In this document: piece after piece, positions 1-11,830 of the stretch | How the letters are laid out: every line of letters begins with the position of its first letter | Numbering within the stretch: the first letter of the stretch is position 1 | Notes under the pieces: generated by a model | What the model was told of the DNA's origin: nothing | The model's input: only the letters and a program-made list of their open reading frames with translations | Databases searched by the model: none | NCBI GenBank assembly: GCA_030704615.1 | Contig: CM060731.1 | Location: 93,974,756 to 94,034,755 of the forward strand | Reading direction: 5' to 3' | Length of the DNA: 60,000 bases | Source of the DNA: Takakia lepidozioides | Lineage: Eukaryota > Streptophyta > Takakiopsida > Takakiales > Takakiaceae | Position numbers and translations under genes: made by a program

Positions 1-129
1 TCCAAAGTCTTGCTAGGGTTAAAAGAATATAGCAAGGAAAAACATTTTAGGAAGAAAGTGATAAGGATTTCAGAATGAAAGGCAGAAAAACGTCAAACCG
101 AAGAAGGTGATAAGAACAGAATACCTCAC

Positions 130-3100
130 TCCTACAAAGAGCACATTCATTGTTCTGGTTCACTAATGTTCTCTTCATACTCTTCATACGCTTCGTTGTT
201 GTCACTGACCCGTCACTGGACATAACAGATAGTTCTGACGAGTTTGTTGAATCAGCAACTGCATCACTGGATTCCAAGATGCTCTCCTCAAAGGCAGCCC
301 CTTCTGAATGAGAGTCATCCAGTGGACTAGCATCATCGTCACTGCCATGCTGCTCCTCCAGGAAGGCCTTCTGCCTATTTCCACACACAAACATGGCAAT
401 GATCATGGTGCATCCTGAAATACGACTGACGTGTGATCCACCTCTGGTGTCATAGACACCCAACAGCAAAGATAGATTGGTCAATGTCACTTAAGTCCAT
501 TGGGTGAAAGGAAATTTGCTGCTGCCTATCGGAAAAAGGCACTAACAACAAAAGCCCCATGCACTCGATTATATTCCAGCGTAATGTAACCTGGGAACAA
601 CACCTGGCTGCAAACTGTAGAAGAATTGCTTGCTGCCGTTGCTTAATCAGTTTGCGCTGCTCATCCTCCTTCGTAAAAGACTGGACCTGGGGATTTTGGA
701 AGTGCCAGGAAGATCAGGACAACATATAGAACTCCAAGGCAATCCACACAAAATATGTCAGACAAGTACAGTCCTACAACACATGACTTAACTTTCCAAG
801 ACAGGCAGGCACTTGCACAAGTCCATCCAGTCAGAAGTATGTGCAACAGACAATCATTTTAAAATGCAGGCAGCACATATAACATTGAGCATACTATGAT
901 CCAAAGATAAAGATTGTGCATGGATCCACTATGTGCTGATCAAAACGGAGCTAAAGTGCACAAGGATCCAAGCCCTCAACCTCAGATTTTGAAGAGATCA
1001 GTAGCTGTGGGATGTTCATGTCAGTTCCACAAGAAGAGGCCTTGGAGCATGAGGAGAGAAGCTGGAGCACATGATCTATGGAGTCAACCAAACCTGCCAC
1101 ATCCAATCACGTCTCACACAGGTTGAAACGACGATTTGAGCACTTGCAATGCAAATGGACAATAAATAATGATCCATCCCTGATACATGGATTCTACATG
1201 ATCACTAGGGTTGAAAAATGAGGGCTACCAAGTGGAACCCCATATACACATCTGTAAAGATCAGGACACCGAATATAGGTCCAGAGGAATCCACACAAAT
1301 TGTGTTTGGAAGTGAGCATTGAAAAGTGTAGGCAGCACCTATGGCATTGAGCATACTACGATCCAACGTAAAGCTCATCCTCGCATACCAACTCCCTAAT
1401 GATTAGCTATGGATGATCAAAACACAGCTAAAGAGCACAAGGATCCAAGGCCACCACCTTAAATTCTTGACGAGAAATCATTCTACAATACAGAGGTAAA
1501 ATTATCATTTCATCATAGAGAAGAAGGCTTACGCTGGGCATCCTTCACTTGTTGCAGCTCCAAGAGCATCTGATGAATGCTTGGGGAAGATGAATCGTGT
1601 CTAGACCAGTCTACCTGACCTGTCTCTCGATGAATATAAGGCTTCACATACACATTAAGAGAAATGTCATTGGATGGCAACAATGTTGAAGAAGGGGGCT
1701 CCCAGCCTTCACTTGTTGGTGATTGTTTGCGTTTCAGGTGCACATTCCTATGATCACCAGCATTTCCCCAGCCATGTCCACGTATGTTACAAGCCCGCAC
1801 TGATCTATCAAGCATCAGACTGTTGGTTGAAAGGTATTTCATGACAGATGGTGGTGATCCACCAAGTTCCTCAGTGCGTAGTAGTTGATCATTTCCCTGA
1901 CTGTACCCTCCTTGTCTCCCAACATTCGCAAACTTATTCCCTCCATTTCCCGTTGTATGCTTACACTCCACTAAGGTCCTATGGGAATGTAAGTACCATG
2001 GCACTGTGTCAAACTAACCAGGCATTCAGGCTTACATTACTTGCAGTGGTGCTTGAAACAGAACTTGAAACTGAGTCATAAAATAAACCAGAAACTTACT
2101 GAACATTGAGAAGAGCTGTGGCCATCATCTGCAGAGCTGTCACTCCAAGAGCCTCGCCAGCTGTTGCTGTTAACTTGTCTGTGACCAGCATGCTCACGTG
2201 CCTCAACACATTCCACAAAAGGTGATGGCATGCCTGTTCTCCAACATCCCCAGCGACTTGCATGGATCAGTCCACATCATTGATGTAAGATATTTGTCAG
2301 AATATGGTTTTCTGGATTTGGTTTGAGAAGGGAATGATGAAAGAAAAAACGCCTGAGTCTAGAAAATTTTAAGTTCTCTGAAAGTTTGTCTCACAGACCA
2401 TTGCAAATGTATGCCTTAGGGTCACACAAACAAACCTGTGTATGAAGGAGATTAATTAAGCGGTGAAATGGAGGTCGAGCTATACGATTGGCTTTAATCC
2501 TCCAGTAGTGCTCCAGCTTTCCAACACTCACTGCCCGTTCCTGTCCACATGGAAAAGTCCATTGAGCACAGAGTGATGAAGACCATCATCTAAGTACTGA
2601 CTTCGTGTCCTTTCTATAACTAAAGAGTGCAATTAGTCCTGCAAAAGCTAGGTCATCGACGCTTTTGGAAGGAGACAAGGCTCTTAACACTAAAGCCCCA
2701 ACACCACATTCAGGCTCAAAAGGCCACTAGACTACTGGTGTTAAAAGTCATAGGCAAAAAGCCACAGAAAAGCATTCCTGTTGCACCCACTCCTCACAGG
2801 TAGAGCACTCACCGTATCCAATTCCTTAAAGGAGAGCTAGCAAGAGAAGATCTTATTACTTTACATTTCAAAATTAAGACTCTTATGTTTGAGGATGCTG
2901 CAAAAGGCCTCAATCACTAGAAATACTTCTCCCGTGGCATTGTTGCATCAACTCAAATATTCAATAATGAATAAAGGGAGCTTTGCATAGTCCACACAAA
3001 GTGCCCAGAAGAGGTTATAGACGGTATCACATAACCGAAAAAATAACTAAACCTAATCATTGGACGAAAATGGAGGAGCCTTGTAAAGGTAATGGCCAAG

Positions 3101-6100
3101 CATTTCCAGTCTGTGAAACGAAAGAGGCAAAAAAATTCTGCTAATGGTAAATAGAAGAAGAAGAAGACGAAGAGTTTTTGCAGGCAGACGAGGCTTAGAT
3201 CAGACTTCAACGCAAAGCAAAATAAGACTAAAATCCCAGCTGGACTCTCCAGCATTCAATTTCCCAGAAATACACTGGTTCACCATTCCCTCCAGGTTTC
3301 AGGGCCTACTAGCCTGCACAATAACCCCTCCAGACCAGGCTCTGGGGTTTCATCCTACTTGAGGTCTTTCAGACAGATTCCAAGAAAGCCCCTTTCTTTG
3401 CAGGAGAACGAATGCCAATAATTCAGGCATACCTGAGCATCCTGTACCTCATTCAAATAGAAATGGGCAAACAAGGGATCAAATTCCTCCCAACATTCAG
3501 GCTTTAACTCGTAGAATCCTATCTCCTGAACCTGCCACCAACAGATGCGTCAGAGAGCTGTCCTGGACAATATCTAATAAACTTGGAGGCAAAACTTGAA
3601 GACTCCCAGGCGCTCTAGGTGTGTAAAAGGCCCAAAAGAAATTGAGACTACTGGAATATTTTATCTAACTCCTTTTTTATTGACACAAACCAGAGTACTG
3701 TCTATTCCCCACAATGAGGAAATCTAAAACTCCAAGATCCAGGAGAAACAATCCATGTATCGAAGTTTTGGTTTATGACATGCCCTCAAGTCCACGACAA
3801 AAGGACGTGAACTCACTGAAGAACCAAGTTTGTATAGTTATTGAAAAACTCTCACACATTGGCCTGAAAGCAGAAGCAAGAAAGAGAAGGGAAGGTGGGA
3901 ATGAGACATGGAGCAGCTAAAAACCATACCTTGGGCTCATGGTAGATCGCCACTTTGTCCAGAATGGTGGTTAGTTTTTGGTGATCCATTGGACTTGCAC
4001 TGAGTGCCCGGCAGAGCTATCACACAAGTTAAGCAAAGATTGTGATGTCAGAAAAACTACAAACATCTGGTTTCCACAAACACTCTGTCAAAATTGCTTT
4101 CACAAGAGAGTGTAATACATGCCTAGTCAGGTTTGTCCTACCAGGACACTTTGTATTGTGTGCTACTCATGATAAGCTAGCAATAGACCTAAAATGAGCA
4201 AATAAATGCACAAATTTCCACATTGAGAAGAAACCTGAAAATATAGCGTACAACTGCTGGCCTTCAGTTGGCAGGAGTTGTAATTTTTACCTTTGAGTAG
4301 GTCTGGTCACGCACACACAACCATTGGATGACGTCATAGCGAAGACATTCCTCCTGCATAATTTGAGACAAACATTTAGTCCATCATTTATAACAAGATC
4401 CAAAAAAACCAAATCTGATGACCTACTAGAACTTGTTCCCAAGCCATCATATTAATCTGCTTCGCATAATTTTGTACTGAGATGCACCATCCTGCTTTTA
4501 TTGAAAATAGGGGTCATTGTCTGCTTGCACTTTACGACCATCATTGCAAGAGCTTGACGTGAATGGGTTAAAGATAAACGAATTCACCTCAGTCATCCCA
4601 GTGTGACGTCGCTCACCAACCACCTACAAAGAACAGGTTTGAGAAATTCCATCAGTAACCAGTCCCATGGTTTCGCACTAGAAATTGAAAAACAAGACAC
4701 CATTTAAAGGCTCTTACCAAGGTGGCTCACCTTATATGGTCACTTTTCATGAATCTAAATTTTCGGGAACTTGTGAACCTTTGTGTGGCTGAAGGTTCAA
4801 TTATTTCCAGTCTTGCACAAAAATGCTTGGGTGAGAGATTAAGGGTTAATTGGCACAGGGTAAAGGCAGCTGGACGATGATGAGACAATTGAAGGGGTCA
4901 ATTCCAGAGCAAGCTGCCAGAGGAAGCTAGTCTTGAATCCACCTGTTGAGTATACTGCAGGTAGAGATATGAAGAGAAGAAAGGCCTACCAATAAGACGA
5001 AGCGCATAAAATCTTGTAGAAGAGAGATCTCTGAAGGTAAGTCTTTATCAACACTCAACATATACTGCACCTGTCCACAACAAATACACATTCATTCATA
5101 AGACTGCAGAATTTGGAAACACCCCTACCACACATGTTCCTTTCTCCAAGTCTTCTAAGCCCTGAACAGAAGTTCAACCTTCACATACCACCTACGACTC
5201 CTGACGAAGTTACCCATCCAGGGGCTCCAGGCCAGTGGCCCCCTACAGATCCATTAGTCAAGGGATCCTGCCCACAAAAATTTCCAGCCACTCAAAATGA
5301 TTCCGCTCAATAAAATAAAGCTCCTAGATTCTTGCCCCTTACTGCCAATACACCGGTTACCTACTTACAAATGTACCTTTCAACTGTGCAGTATGAGCAT
5401 TAATTAACTATACAAGGATTTGACGGCAATATCCTTATACACTTCCAGTTCACATTATTACCTATTACCTATTATTCGCCATTTCTGCCATCTCGTACAT
5501 AAGACCATAGAAATGAAATGAAATGGTGCTTTATCACATCCGTGGAAAGCTCGAGGAACAAGAAAGAGAGAAGAGGCCCTCCACAAGCACCCTAAAAGAA
5601 ATGAAATGGAACTTTATATCGTCCGCAGAAAGCTCAAAGAGAAATGAAATGAACTGGTACTTTATCACGAAAGAAAGAAAGAAACTCCATAACATCTGAG
5701 GGCCATAGAGAGAGTACATTGAAGCGCTCTGCCATCAACATAAAGATAGCATGTTCCATATTATCCCTAGCAACAGCACAAAATTGCAGTAGAAATATGT
5801 CCATGTCCATTGACCTGCAGTTAACAGCAAATTGGCTCAAAGAACGACATAAATGAAATGAAATGAAATGGTACTTTATAACGAATGAATGATATTAAGA
5901 AGGAAAATATGTCCACAGAAGGCCCCAAGGACATATCGGACACATGGAAAAAAATGAGTTACTCACACAACCAAGCTTCATTGCATAGCCAGCCTGAGAC
6001 TTACACTTTCTGCATCTGGCAACAAATGCACAAACTGCTGTCTGCACCTTACCATAGCCAGCATATCCAATAACATAAAAGAAAATAGGCAAGTATCATG

Positions 6101-6421
6101 CTATGCCATTAACATTCACAATACTCTAGAAACACGATACACAACACAGACAGTAAAGTGATCTTAAATCTTAAAAATGTGAGAGCCACGATGGCTTACT
6201 AAATCAAAGGCCTTCATTACCGATAGGGAGCTAAAGTAAAATGGTTCCTTGCAACAAATAGCTACATGTCCACTCTCATCAGTATAGACTACATGCCTTG
6301 GTGGGCAGTACAGATCTGTATAAGCATGTTCAAACTTCACTCACTGGTCATTCCAAAAGCTGCCACGGTAGATGAGCTCAAGGCGTTTAAACTCTTTATA
6401 GTGCCATAGTTCTGCACGAAT
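130..6421 (-). CDS. UBR1/PRT6-like N-recognin E3 ubiquitin ligase, internal exons
   Basis: Host gene read on the minus strand as small exons with GT/AG borders, most joining in phase: 6345-6421, 5686-5814, 4990-5070, 4588-4623, 4291-4353, 3930-4016, 3433-3525, 2436-2540, 2100-2256, 1533-1978, 604-686 and about 130-374. The translation follows the middle of UBR1/PRT6 proteins: IRAELW, MDIFLLQF, VVGERRHTG, LRYDVIQWL, LDKVAIY, then FYELKPECWEEFDPLF, a PPF segment, a long helix with RQQAILLQFAARQKAFLEE, an acidic stretch and a final ECALCR, where the family has its RING-like cysteines. Family members bind N-degrons through a UBR box (not in this window) and ubiquitinate the bearer. The 5' exons probably lie in or beyond the N gap; the 3' exons lie left of the window. 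Phase is unresolved at the 2436-2540/2100-2256 and 1533-1978/604-686 junctions, so a small exon may be missed. No disabling stop was seen in these exons. Confidence 0.8.
870..1480. repeat. direct duplication inside a host-gene intron
   Basis: Within the intron between exons 1533-1978 and 604-686, a segment near 870-1000 and another near 1325-1480 share the same order of words: GCAGCAC, CATTGAGCATACTA, GATCCAA, then GATCAAAAC, GCTAAAG, GCACAAGGATCCAA. It is an imperfect direct repeat about 460 bp apart. No protein was recognised in it. Confidence 0.55.
5511..5895 (+). repeat. recurrent AAATGAAATGG..ACTTTAT motif
   Basis: The word AAATGAAATG followed by a variable GG(T/A)(G/A)CTTTAT(C/A) occurs four times (near 5513, 5599, 5642 and 5852), partly with a following GAAAGCTC. 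The copies flank, on both sides, a small exon of the host gene at 5686-5814. It looks like a short repeat that has multiplied locally in the introns. Confidence 0.5.
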
Positions 6422-6646
6422 CTGTTCCCACATAACATAAAGACACAAGATAAACAATTTAAACACCCCATTCACAGGACAGCTGGCTTTTATAGCAAAA
6501 TTGGGCCCCATAAAGGCCCAAAGACCCACAAATATATCTAGAATGAGAATACATTTTCCTGAAATTGAAGAGCTTCCAGAGTTGAGAAGCTTCTTACATT
6601 TGAGCCTTGTGCCATGACACTTCTGTCTTTCAAGGCATCTTACAAA

Positions 6647-7146
6647 NNNNNNNNNNNNNNNNNNNNNNNNNNNNNNNNNNNNNNNNNNNNNNNNNNNNNN
6701 NNNNNNNNNNNNNNNNNNNNNNNNNNNNNNNNNNNNNNNNNNNNNNNNNNNNNNNNNNNNNNNNNNNNNNNNNNNNNNNNNNNNNNNNNNNNNNNNNNNN
6801 NNNNNNNNNNNNNNNNNNNNNNNNNNNNNNNNNNNNNNNNNNNNNNNNNNNNNNNNNNNNNNNNNNNNNNNNNNNNNNNNNNNNNNNNNNNNNNNNNNNN
6901 NNNNNNNNNNNNNNNNNNNNNNNNNNNNNNNNNNNNNNNNNNNNNNNNNNNNNNNNNNNNNNNNNNNNNNNNNNNNNNNNNNNNNNNNNNNNNNNNNNNN
7001 NNNNNNNNNNNNNNNNNNNNNNNNNNNNNNNNNNNNNNNNNNNNNNNNNNNNNNNNNNNNNNNNNNNNNNNNNNNNNNNNNNNNNNNNNNNNNNNNNNNN
7101 NNNNNNNNNNNNNNNNNNNNNNNNNNNNNNNNNNNNNNNNNNNNNN
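6647..7146. other. assembly gap, 500 Ns
   Basis: Exactly 500 undetermined bases, the conventional placeholder for a gap of unknown size. Host-gene exons lie to its left and mobile-element repeats to its right, so the junction between them is not seen. Confidence 0.99.
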
Positions 7147-7149
7147 GAA

Positions 7150-7430
7150 TTACCTGTCGTGAGGGGACCTATAGCCGTGGAATTCGGCACCATTTTTCGC
7201 CAGAAAGACCTATTGCCGCGAAATACGTCGCCGTTTTTTCAGGTTACGGACCCTATTACCGCGAAATTCGGCGCCATATTTGCACATGTCGCTGGGAATT
7301 GGCATGAGCGGAAGACAAAATTTCATGAGCACAACTGTCAAAAGTGCAATTTTTCCTTCAAGGGGCCGAATAATATATTTGTTTTTCCTGACACTTCATG
7401 CCGCTCATGCCGCTCATGCTCATGAAATAG
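7150..7430. repeat. CCTATT-CCGCGAAATTCGGCGCC tandem words and GCTCATG cluster
   Basis: Three imperfect units of the type ACC(C)TAT(T/A)(G/A)CCG(C/T)G(A/G)AAT.CG(G/T)C(G/A)CC occur near 7169, 7206 and 7250. They are followed by CATGAGCGG near 7303 and a run of CATGCCGCTCATG and GCTCATGCTCATG near 7399-7425. The same words occur at the right end of the large MULE (CCTATTCCCGCG near 59337, GCTCATGCTCATGCTCACC near 59560), so this may be a remnant of a related element end. Confidence 0.45.
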
Positions 7431-7436
7431 CAAACC

Positions 7437-7577
7437 TCACAATTCTCAGTAGAATGGTTATCCATTTTACAGATAGTACAATGTTTCTCCTTCATGTGGC
7501 ATTCAGCCGTGGTATGGCCTTCATTCTGGCATTTTGCACACCAAACACCCTTCCTCCAATGTGTTGCAGCCTCATCC
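7437..7577 (-). pseudogene. isolated retrotransposon gag zinc-knuckle fragment
   Basis: On the minus strand about 140 bp encodes two CCHC-type knuckles (CAKCQNEGHTTAEC and CTICKMDNHSTENC), preceded by ATHWRKGVW. The stretch is almost identical to 37,427-37,552 in the complete gypsy element of this window. Neither the gag helical domain before it nor the protease after it is present, and the flanks are unrelated repeat sequence. It is a detached piece of gag, not a gene. Confidence 0.8.
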
Positions 7578-7627
7578 AAGAGCGCCAAAGTTCATCCGCA
7601 GCCTCATGATCATCTGTTGACCTTCAT

Positions 7628-7850
7628 GGTCGCTCATGGCACCATGGTTCCCAATAGGATCAAAACGTTCCCAATGGGTTCCCAAAATCAGGAATATTCC
7701 TAAAATATTCCATTCATGGCTCATGCCACCATGGTTCCCTATATGTTCCCAAATATTCCCAATGGGTTCCCAGAAATTAGGAATAAATTCCTCTCATGGC
7801 TCATGGCACCATGGTTCCCCATGGTTCCACACGGGTTCCCGCTCATGGTC
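7628..7850 (+). repeat. ~85-bp tandem repeat rich in CATGGTTCCC
   Basis: Two full units and one partial unit begin with GCTCATG(G/C)CACCATGGTTCCC, near 7630, 7719 and 7800. Each carries TTCCCAATGGGTTCCC and an AGGAATA word. Open frames across it are repeat artefacts. Confidence 0.6.
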
Positions 7851-8144
7851 GGCTTTCCCACCTTGCGTTCCCACTCATGGTCTCTCATGGTTCCCGGGCC
7901 ATGACCTTATCGGTATGGTCGCAGAGTCATGGCGGCTCATGGTCGCTTCCTCATGGCTTCATTGGCAGTTTAGCCATTTCTCCCATGGGTTTAGCCACAC
8001 CAAGTTAGGGATTGTATCTCTTTAAACCCCAGGCTTCATTGCAACGAGCTATGGCGGCTATGAAGGAGAGAAGACTCCGGCGGAAGCCGGCGTAACTAAG
8101 AGCCACTTCGCCTCATGGCTATTGCTCTCTTTCGGGGGTGGGCC

Positions 8145-8633
8145 CTATAAAGAAAACAGGTGTCCAGGGGACACCGGATAACCAGGGTTAGTGGTATCAA
8201 GGATAGCGGACCTAGAATACCCTAGGGTACCCTGGGGTACCGAAGAGGGATTGGACTCGAGTTGCCGCTTATTGGTAATGATAGTTGTTAGGGAGTGAAG
8301 CGCGGTGAGGTGAATAGCTTTAAAGCATTTGTGGATCCGGGGAATAGGGATTTTAAGATTATCGTGCAATGCGTTTATACTGGCGTTATGGATACCACCT
8401 CTAGTTCCGGTTGTGATGACTGATAAGGGTCCGGTGTGCCAACCACGCTGGCAGATAGCGAGGATGAGGGGGACATATTTTTGTTGTTTCTCTAAGGTGG
8501 AGGAGGCTGGGTATCGGTCATGACAGTATGTGAATTCAACGAAGTGAATGGTGAGTTCCGGGGAGGGGGAAGTGGGTAGGGGGGCATTGATGGGTAAGCC
8601 TTGGACAGGTATGATCCCGGTTATCAGCGTCAC
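8145..8633 (-). pseudogene. LINE-associated domain fragment
   Basis: An uninterrupted minus-strand frame of about 160 codons contains FVEFTYCHDRYP, then LEKQQKYVPLILAICQRGW and TTGTRGGIHNASI. From memory of the family this block resembles a domain found with non-LTR retrotransposon proteins, with a spaced E..D...K pattern reminiscent of a PD-(D/E)XK nuclease fold. No reverse transcriptase is attached here; the recognisable LINE reverse-transcriptase pieces lie 2.5 kb to the right on the same strand and may or may not belong to it. The start codon cannot be decided, and the last 40 codons, towards 8145, look non-coding. Confidence 0.45.
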
Positions 8634-8735
8634 GTCCGTCCGTCAGCGTCAGGTCACGTCAGACCTAACGCTGACGGGACCTCCGTCACGTCAAGTTCGG
8701 GGAATATTCTAGTAAAAATAGTACAAGGTAAAATA

Positions 8736-9388
8736 CAGTGTTGGACTGGTATGTCCATTTTTTAATACCAGGCTGGTCCTCGTATGAAGGGTCTCACCCC
8801 TTTGTCATACCAGGCTGGTATAGGTATCTATACAGGTATGAGCAACTTGGGTATGAATCTGGTATGAGTAGTTATACTTTGGGCTGTATATGAGTATGGT
8901 ACTGGTATTGCCCTTTCTCTGTAGGATACTGGGGGGGTATGACCACTGGTATGGTATTTCTACAGCTCACCATACATAGAAATAAATGTCATTTAGCACA
9001 TAGCTAATTTTAATCCAAGCCCTGAAACACTAGGCAAAGATAACCCAAAGTAGCACGAAACAACAAATGAAGTCTAAATTGCAACATGGAGCCTTGAATT
9101 AACCAAATTGTAGTACAGGGTATAACTAGCTGCACTAACATATACTCATCATACCTACCTCCATTCGCCATGAACTCACCGCACTACTGGTATCGGGACC
9201 ATGCTATTCCTCCATATACCCAGACTGGTATGGTATGTGTGCGGGGAATCCTAAAGACATACTCCCCCCAGTACGTGTATCACATGGGTACACTGGTTCT
9301 TTCATACCCGACTGGTATGTTCTTCAATATATAAATTCATACATGTATTCCATACCTAGGTTAAACTAGGTATACCAGTCCAACACTG
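8736..9388. mobile_element. non-autonomous hAT-type MITE
   Basis: A 653-bp element bounded by the perfect inverted terminal repeat CAGTGTTGGACTGGTAT at 8736 and its complement ending at 9388. It is flanked by an identical 8-bp direct repeat GTAAAATA (8728-8735 and 9389-9396). An 8-bp duplication with CAGTG-type ends is the hAT signature. The interior has no credible gene and is full of subterminal ACTGGTAT/ATACCAG words in both orientations, which could be transposase-binding repeats. Confidence 0.88.
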
Positions 9389-9404
9389 GTAAAATACTGC
9401 CACC

Positions 9405-10236
9405 TTAAGCAGCCACGTTGCCGACACGGTGGCGGTGACAAATTTATTTTGAAAATTAACAAAATAAACGCGACCGCCAATTCTGGCGGTCGCTTTAATT
9501 TTCCAAAATAAAATAAAAATAACGACCGCCGTATTGCCGGTCGCTTCAATTTTATTTTTTTTAAAAACAAGATTGGCGGTCGCATTGGTGGTCGTCTAAT
9601 TTAATAAAGAAAACAAGCGACTGCTGTATTGGCAGTCGCACAATTTTGCAAATATATACAAAACAAGCGACCGCCATATGGCGGTCGGTTAATTTCAAAA
9701 TTATATAAAACAACAAGCGACGTATGAAAATAAAAGTGACCGCCACACCGGTGGTCGCTTATTTTAAAATAAAATAATATTTGCGACCGCAAAACTGGCG
9801 GTCGCATAAATTTAAAAATATATAAAATAAAAGCGACCGCCAGACTGGCGGTCGCTTAAACTTGAAAATATAAAGATTAAAAGCGACCGCCGTACTGGCG
9901 GTCTTTTTAAAAATATTAAGAATATAAGCGATCACTGTACTGGCGGTCGCGTTTTTTTTTAAATATTAAGAATAAAAGCGACCACCATATTGGCGGTCGA
10001 TTTATTTTAAATATATAAACAAATGAAGCGACCGCCATACCGGCGGTCGCAATATATTTTGAATAAAAAACAATAGCGACCACTATACGGGCGGTCGCTT
10101 AAATTTAAAATTATACAAAATAGAAGTGACCGCAATATTGCACAAAATGAAATAAAATAAAAGTGTCCGCAATAGTGGCGGTCACTTGTGTTTCATAAAA
10201 AATAGAAATAGCGACCGCAGTATTAGCGATCGCTTA
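9405..10236. repeat. array of GCGACCGCC..GGCGGTCGC palindromes
   Basis: About sixteen units with a period near 50 bp. Each is a 23-26-bp palindrome (consensus AGCGACCGCC, 4-5 bases, GGCGGTCGCTT) separated by about 25 bp of AT-rich sequence. Many arm changes are paired (for example GCGACTGCTG with GGCAGTCGC near 9617), so base pairing is kept; others are one-sided. It resembles a satellite of small hairpins. It is not a CRISPR: the spacers are similar AT-rich tracts and there are no cas genes. A second array lies at 26,989-27,194. Confidence 0.85.
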
Positions 10237-10559
10237 ATTTTAAAATTATAACAAATATGGTTGTACCGCTTTTTTCGGGTGGGCGCTATTGGTTCATCAT
10301 TTGTTGCTTTGGATGTTCTCTTCCATTGAACGAGAGTGTAGCCCAAAAAGAGGGTGCGCACCTTTTGCCGTTGTGGCTTCCACCAAAGCCACTTCAGCAA
10401 ATTGTGTATAAGCTCAACACTACAACCCGCATCGACCCACTTGGTTGGTGACAGGTGTAGAAGTGTTGGGCTATCGCATTGCACTCTACATTCACAATAG
10501 TTCATTTATAGGCGACTGTTTTTTGTTACTTACATCGCTAAGGCCCAGGGGAGTGGATA

Positions 10560-10830
10560 TTGGGTGAAGATGAGGGAGGAATGGAGCCCTTGGTATACGG
10601 TAATCCCGAACACTGTCAATGCCACTGACAGTGTTGAGTGCAACATATGTGGACTGAAGCTTTCTTATCGTAAGGATTAGCTGCTCGCTCACCTCGGCTA
10701 TAGAGGTGTGAAGAGCGCCGGGGTGGGTTATGCCCTAAAGCATCTATGCGGGTAAAAAACCATTTTGCCCAGTGTGGAGGCAATATTCCAATGTCTCTGG
10801 ATCTGAACATGACCTCTGAGCAAAACACTT
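10560..10830 (+). pseudogene. BED-type zinc-finger fragment, probably of a hAT transposase
   Basis: The plus strand encodes WSPWYTVIPNTVNATDSVEC, then NICGLKLSYRKD, a stop (TAG near 10,678), then LLAHLGYRG. In another frame ALKHLCG and HFAQCGGNIP follow. The spaced C..C and H residues fit a BED-like finger from the N-terminus of a hAT transposase. This is family-level inference; the rest of a transposase was not found. One stop and at least one frame change make it a relic. Confidence 0.4.
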
Positions 10831-10959
10831 CATCTTCCCGTCAGGATGCCCCGATTAGTCATAAGAGCTGGTATGGTGGCATCACTCACCAAACCCTCAC
10901 TATCCTCATCTTTAAAAAACTGATTGATGAAAATATTGAAGAGCAGTCGGACCTTGTTC

Positions 10960-11830
10960 TACACCTTGATCAATATCAAAGAAGTTAGACTTCTGACCAT
11001 TGACCATATCACAACTTTTGGTGTTCGCATACAGGTTGTGGACCATCCTCCACATCTTTCTCCCTGAGACCGAAGCAGATTCACAGCCCGTCACGCCATA
11101 CTGTGTCATAAGCTTTTTTGACATCCAGGAAGAAGACAATAGTGGGCTTTCCTTTTTTTTCCCTTCTCTCAATGATCTGGCTTAGAGTGAATATATGATC
11201 AGTGCATCCCCTATATCTCCGAAAGTCAGCCTGACCTTCATGAAAACCACCACTAGACTCCAGATCAACCTCGAGACGGATGATCCTACATAATAGCTTG
11301 CCAACTGCACTAAGAAACGTGATACTGCGATAGTTGTTAGGCTCTTCTCTGCGCCTTTCTTATACAGGTTGACAATGCCTCCCTGTCTCCAACGAAAGGG
11401 GATCACTTCAGTCTTCTAAATAAGGTTAAAGGGAAGGCTTAGAGTGAATATATTGTCAGTGCATCCCCTATATCTCCGAAGGCCAACCTAGCCTCCATAA
11501 AAACCACCTCTAAACTCCAGATCAACCTCGAGACGGATGATCCTACAGAATAGCTTGCCAACTGCACTAAGAAGCGTAATACTGCAATAGTTGCTTGGCT
11601 CTTCTCTGTCGCCTTTCTTATACAGGTTGACAATGACTCCTTGTCTCCAACGGCAGGGGATCGCTTTAGTCTGCCAAATAAGGTTAAAGGGAAGGGCAAG
11701 GGCCTAAACCACAAGGTCACCACCATACTTAATTAGCTCATTGCCAATGCCATCAAGTCCCACTGCTTTATAGCCACTCAGATGCTTTACAGCTTCCACG
11801 ACCTCAGAAAAATTACTGGTTGCGTTGTAA
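10960..11830 (-). pseudogene. LINE reverse-transcriptase relic with internal duplication
   Basis: Minus-strand pieces in shifting frames carry typical non-LTR reverse-transcriptase motifs. In order of the protein these are GLDGIGNELIKYGGDL (near 11,740), WRQGGIVNLYKKG, NNYRSITFLSAVGKL and a GFR/DNIF-like block, then VFFLDVKKAYDTVWRDGL (near 11,110) and a VNGQKSNFFDIDQGV block. The segment running from NLYKKG to HIFTL is present twice in tandem (11,182-11,430 and 11,439-11,680). The YxDD box was not found. Many frameshifts make it non-functional. Confidence 0.75.

Noticed and set aside
6607-7425. 272-residue open frame across the N gap
   Set aside because: Open only because N codons are not stops; the real parts on either side are short and unrelated.
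7280-7609. Plus-strand frame over the zinc-knuckle fragment
   Set aside because: Antisense shadow of the minus-strand gag fragment.
7636-8025. Frames with repeated HGTMVP or WFP words
   Set aside because: Read-through of the CATGGTTCCC tandem repeat.
9405-10236. CRISPR array
   Set aside because: Regular repeat and spacer spacing, but the spacers are similar AT-rich tracts, repeats are palindromes of variable sequence, and the genome is eukaryotic without cas genes.
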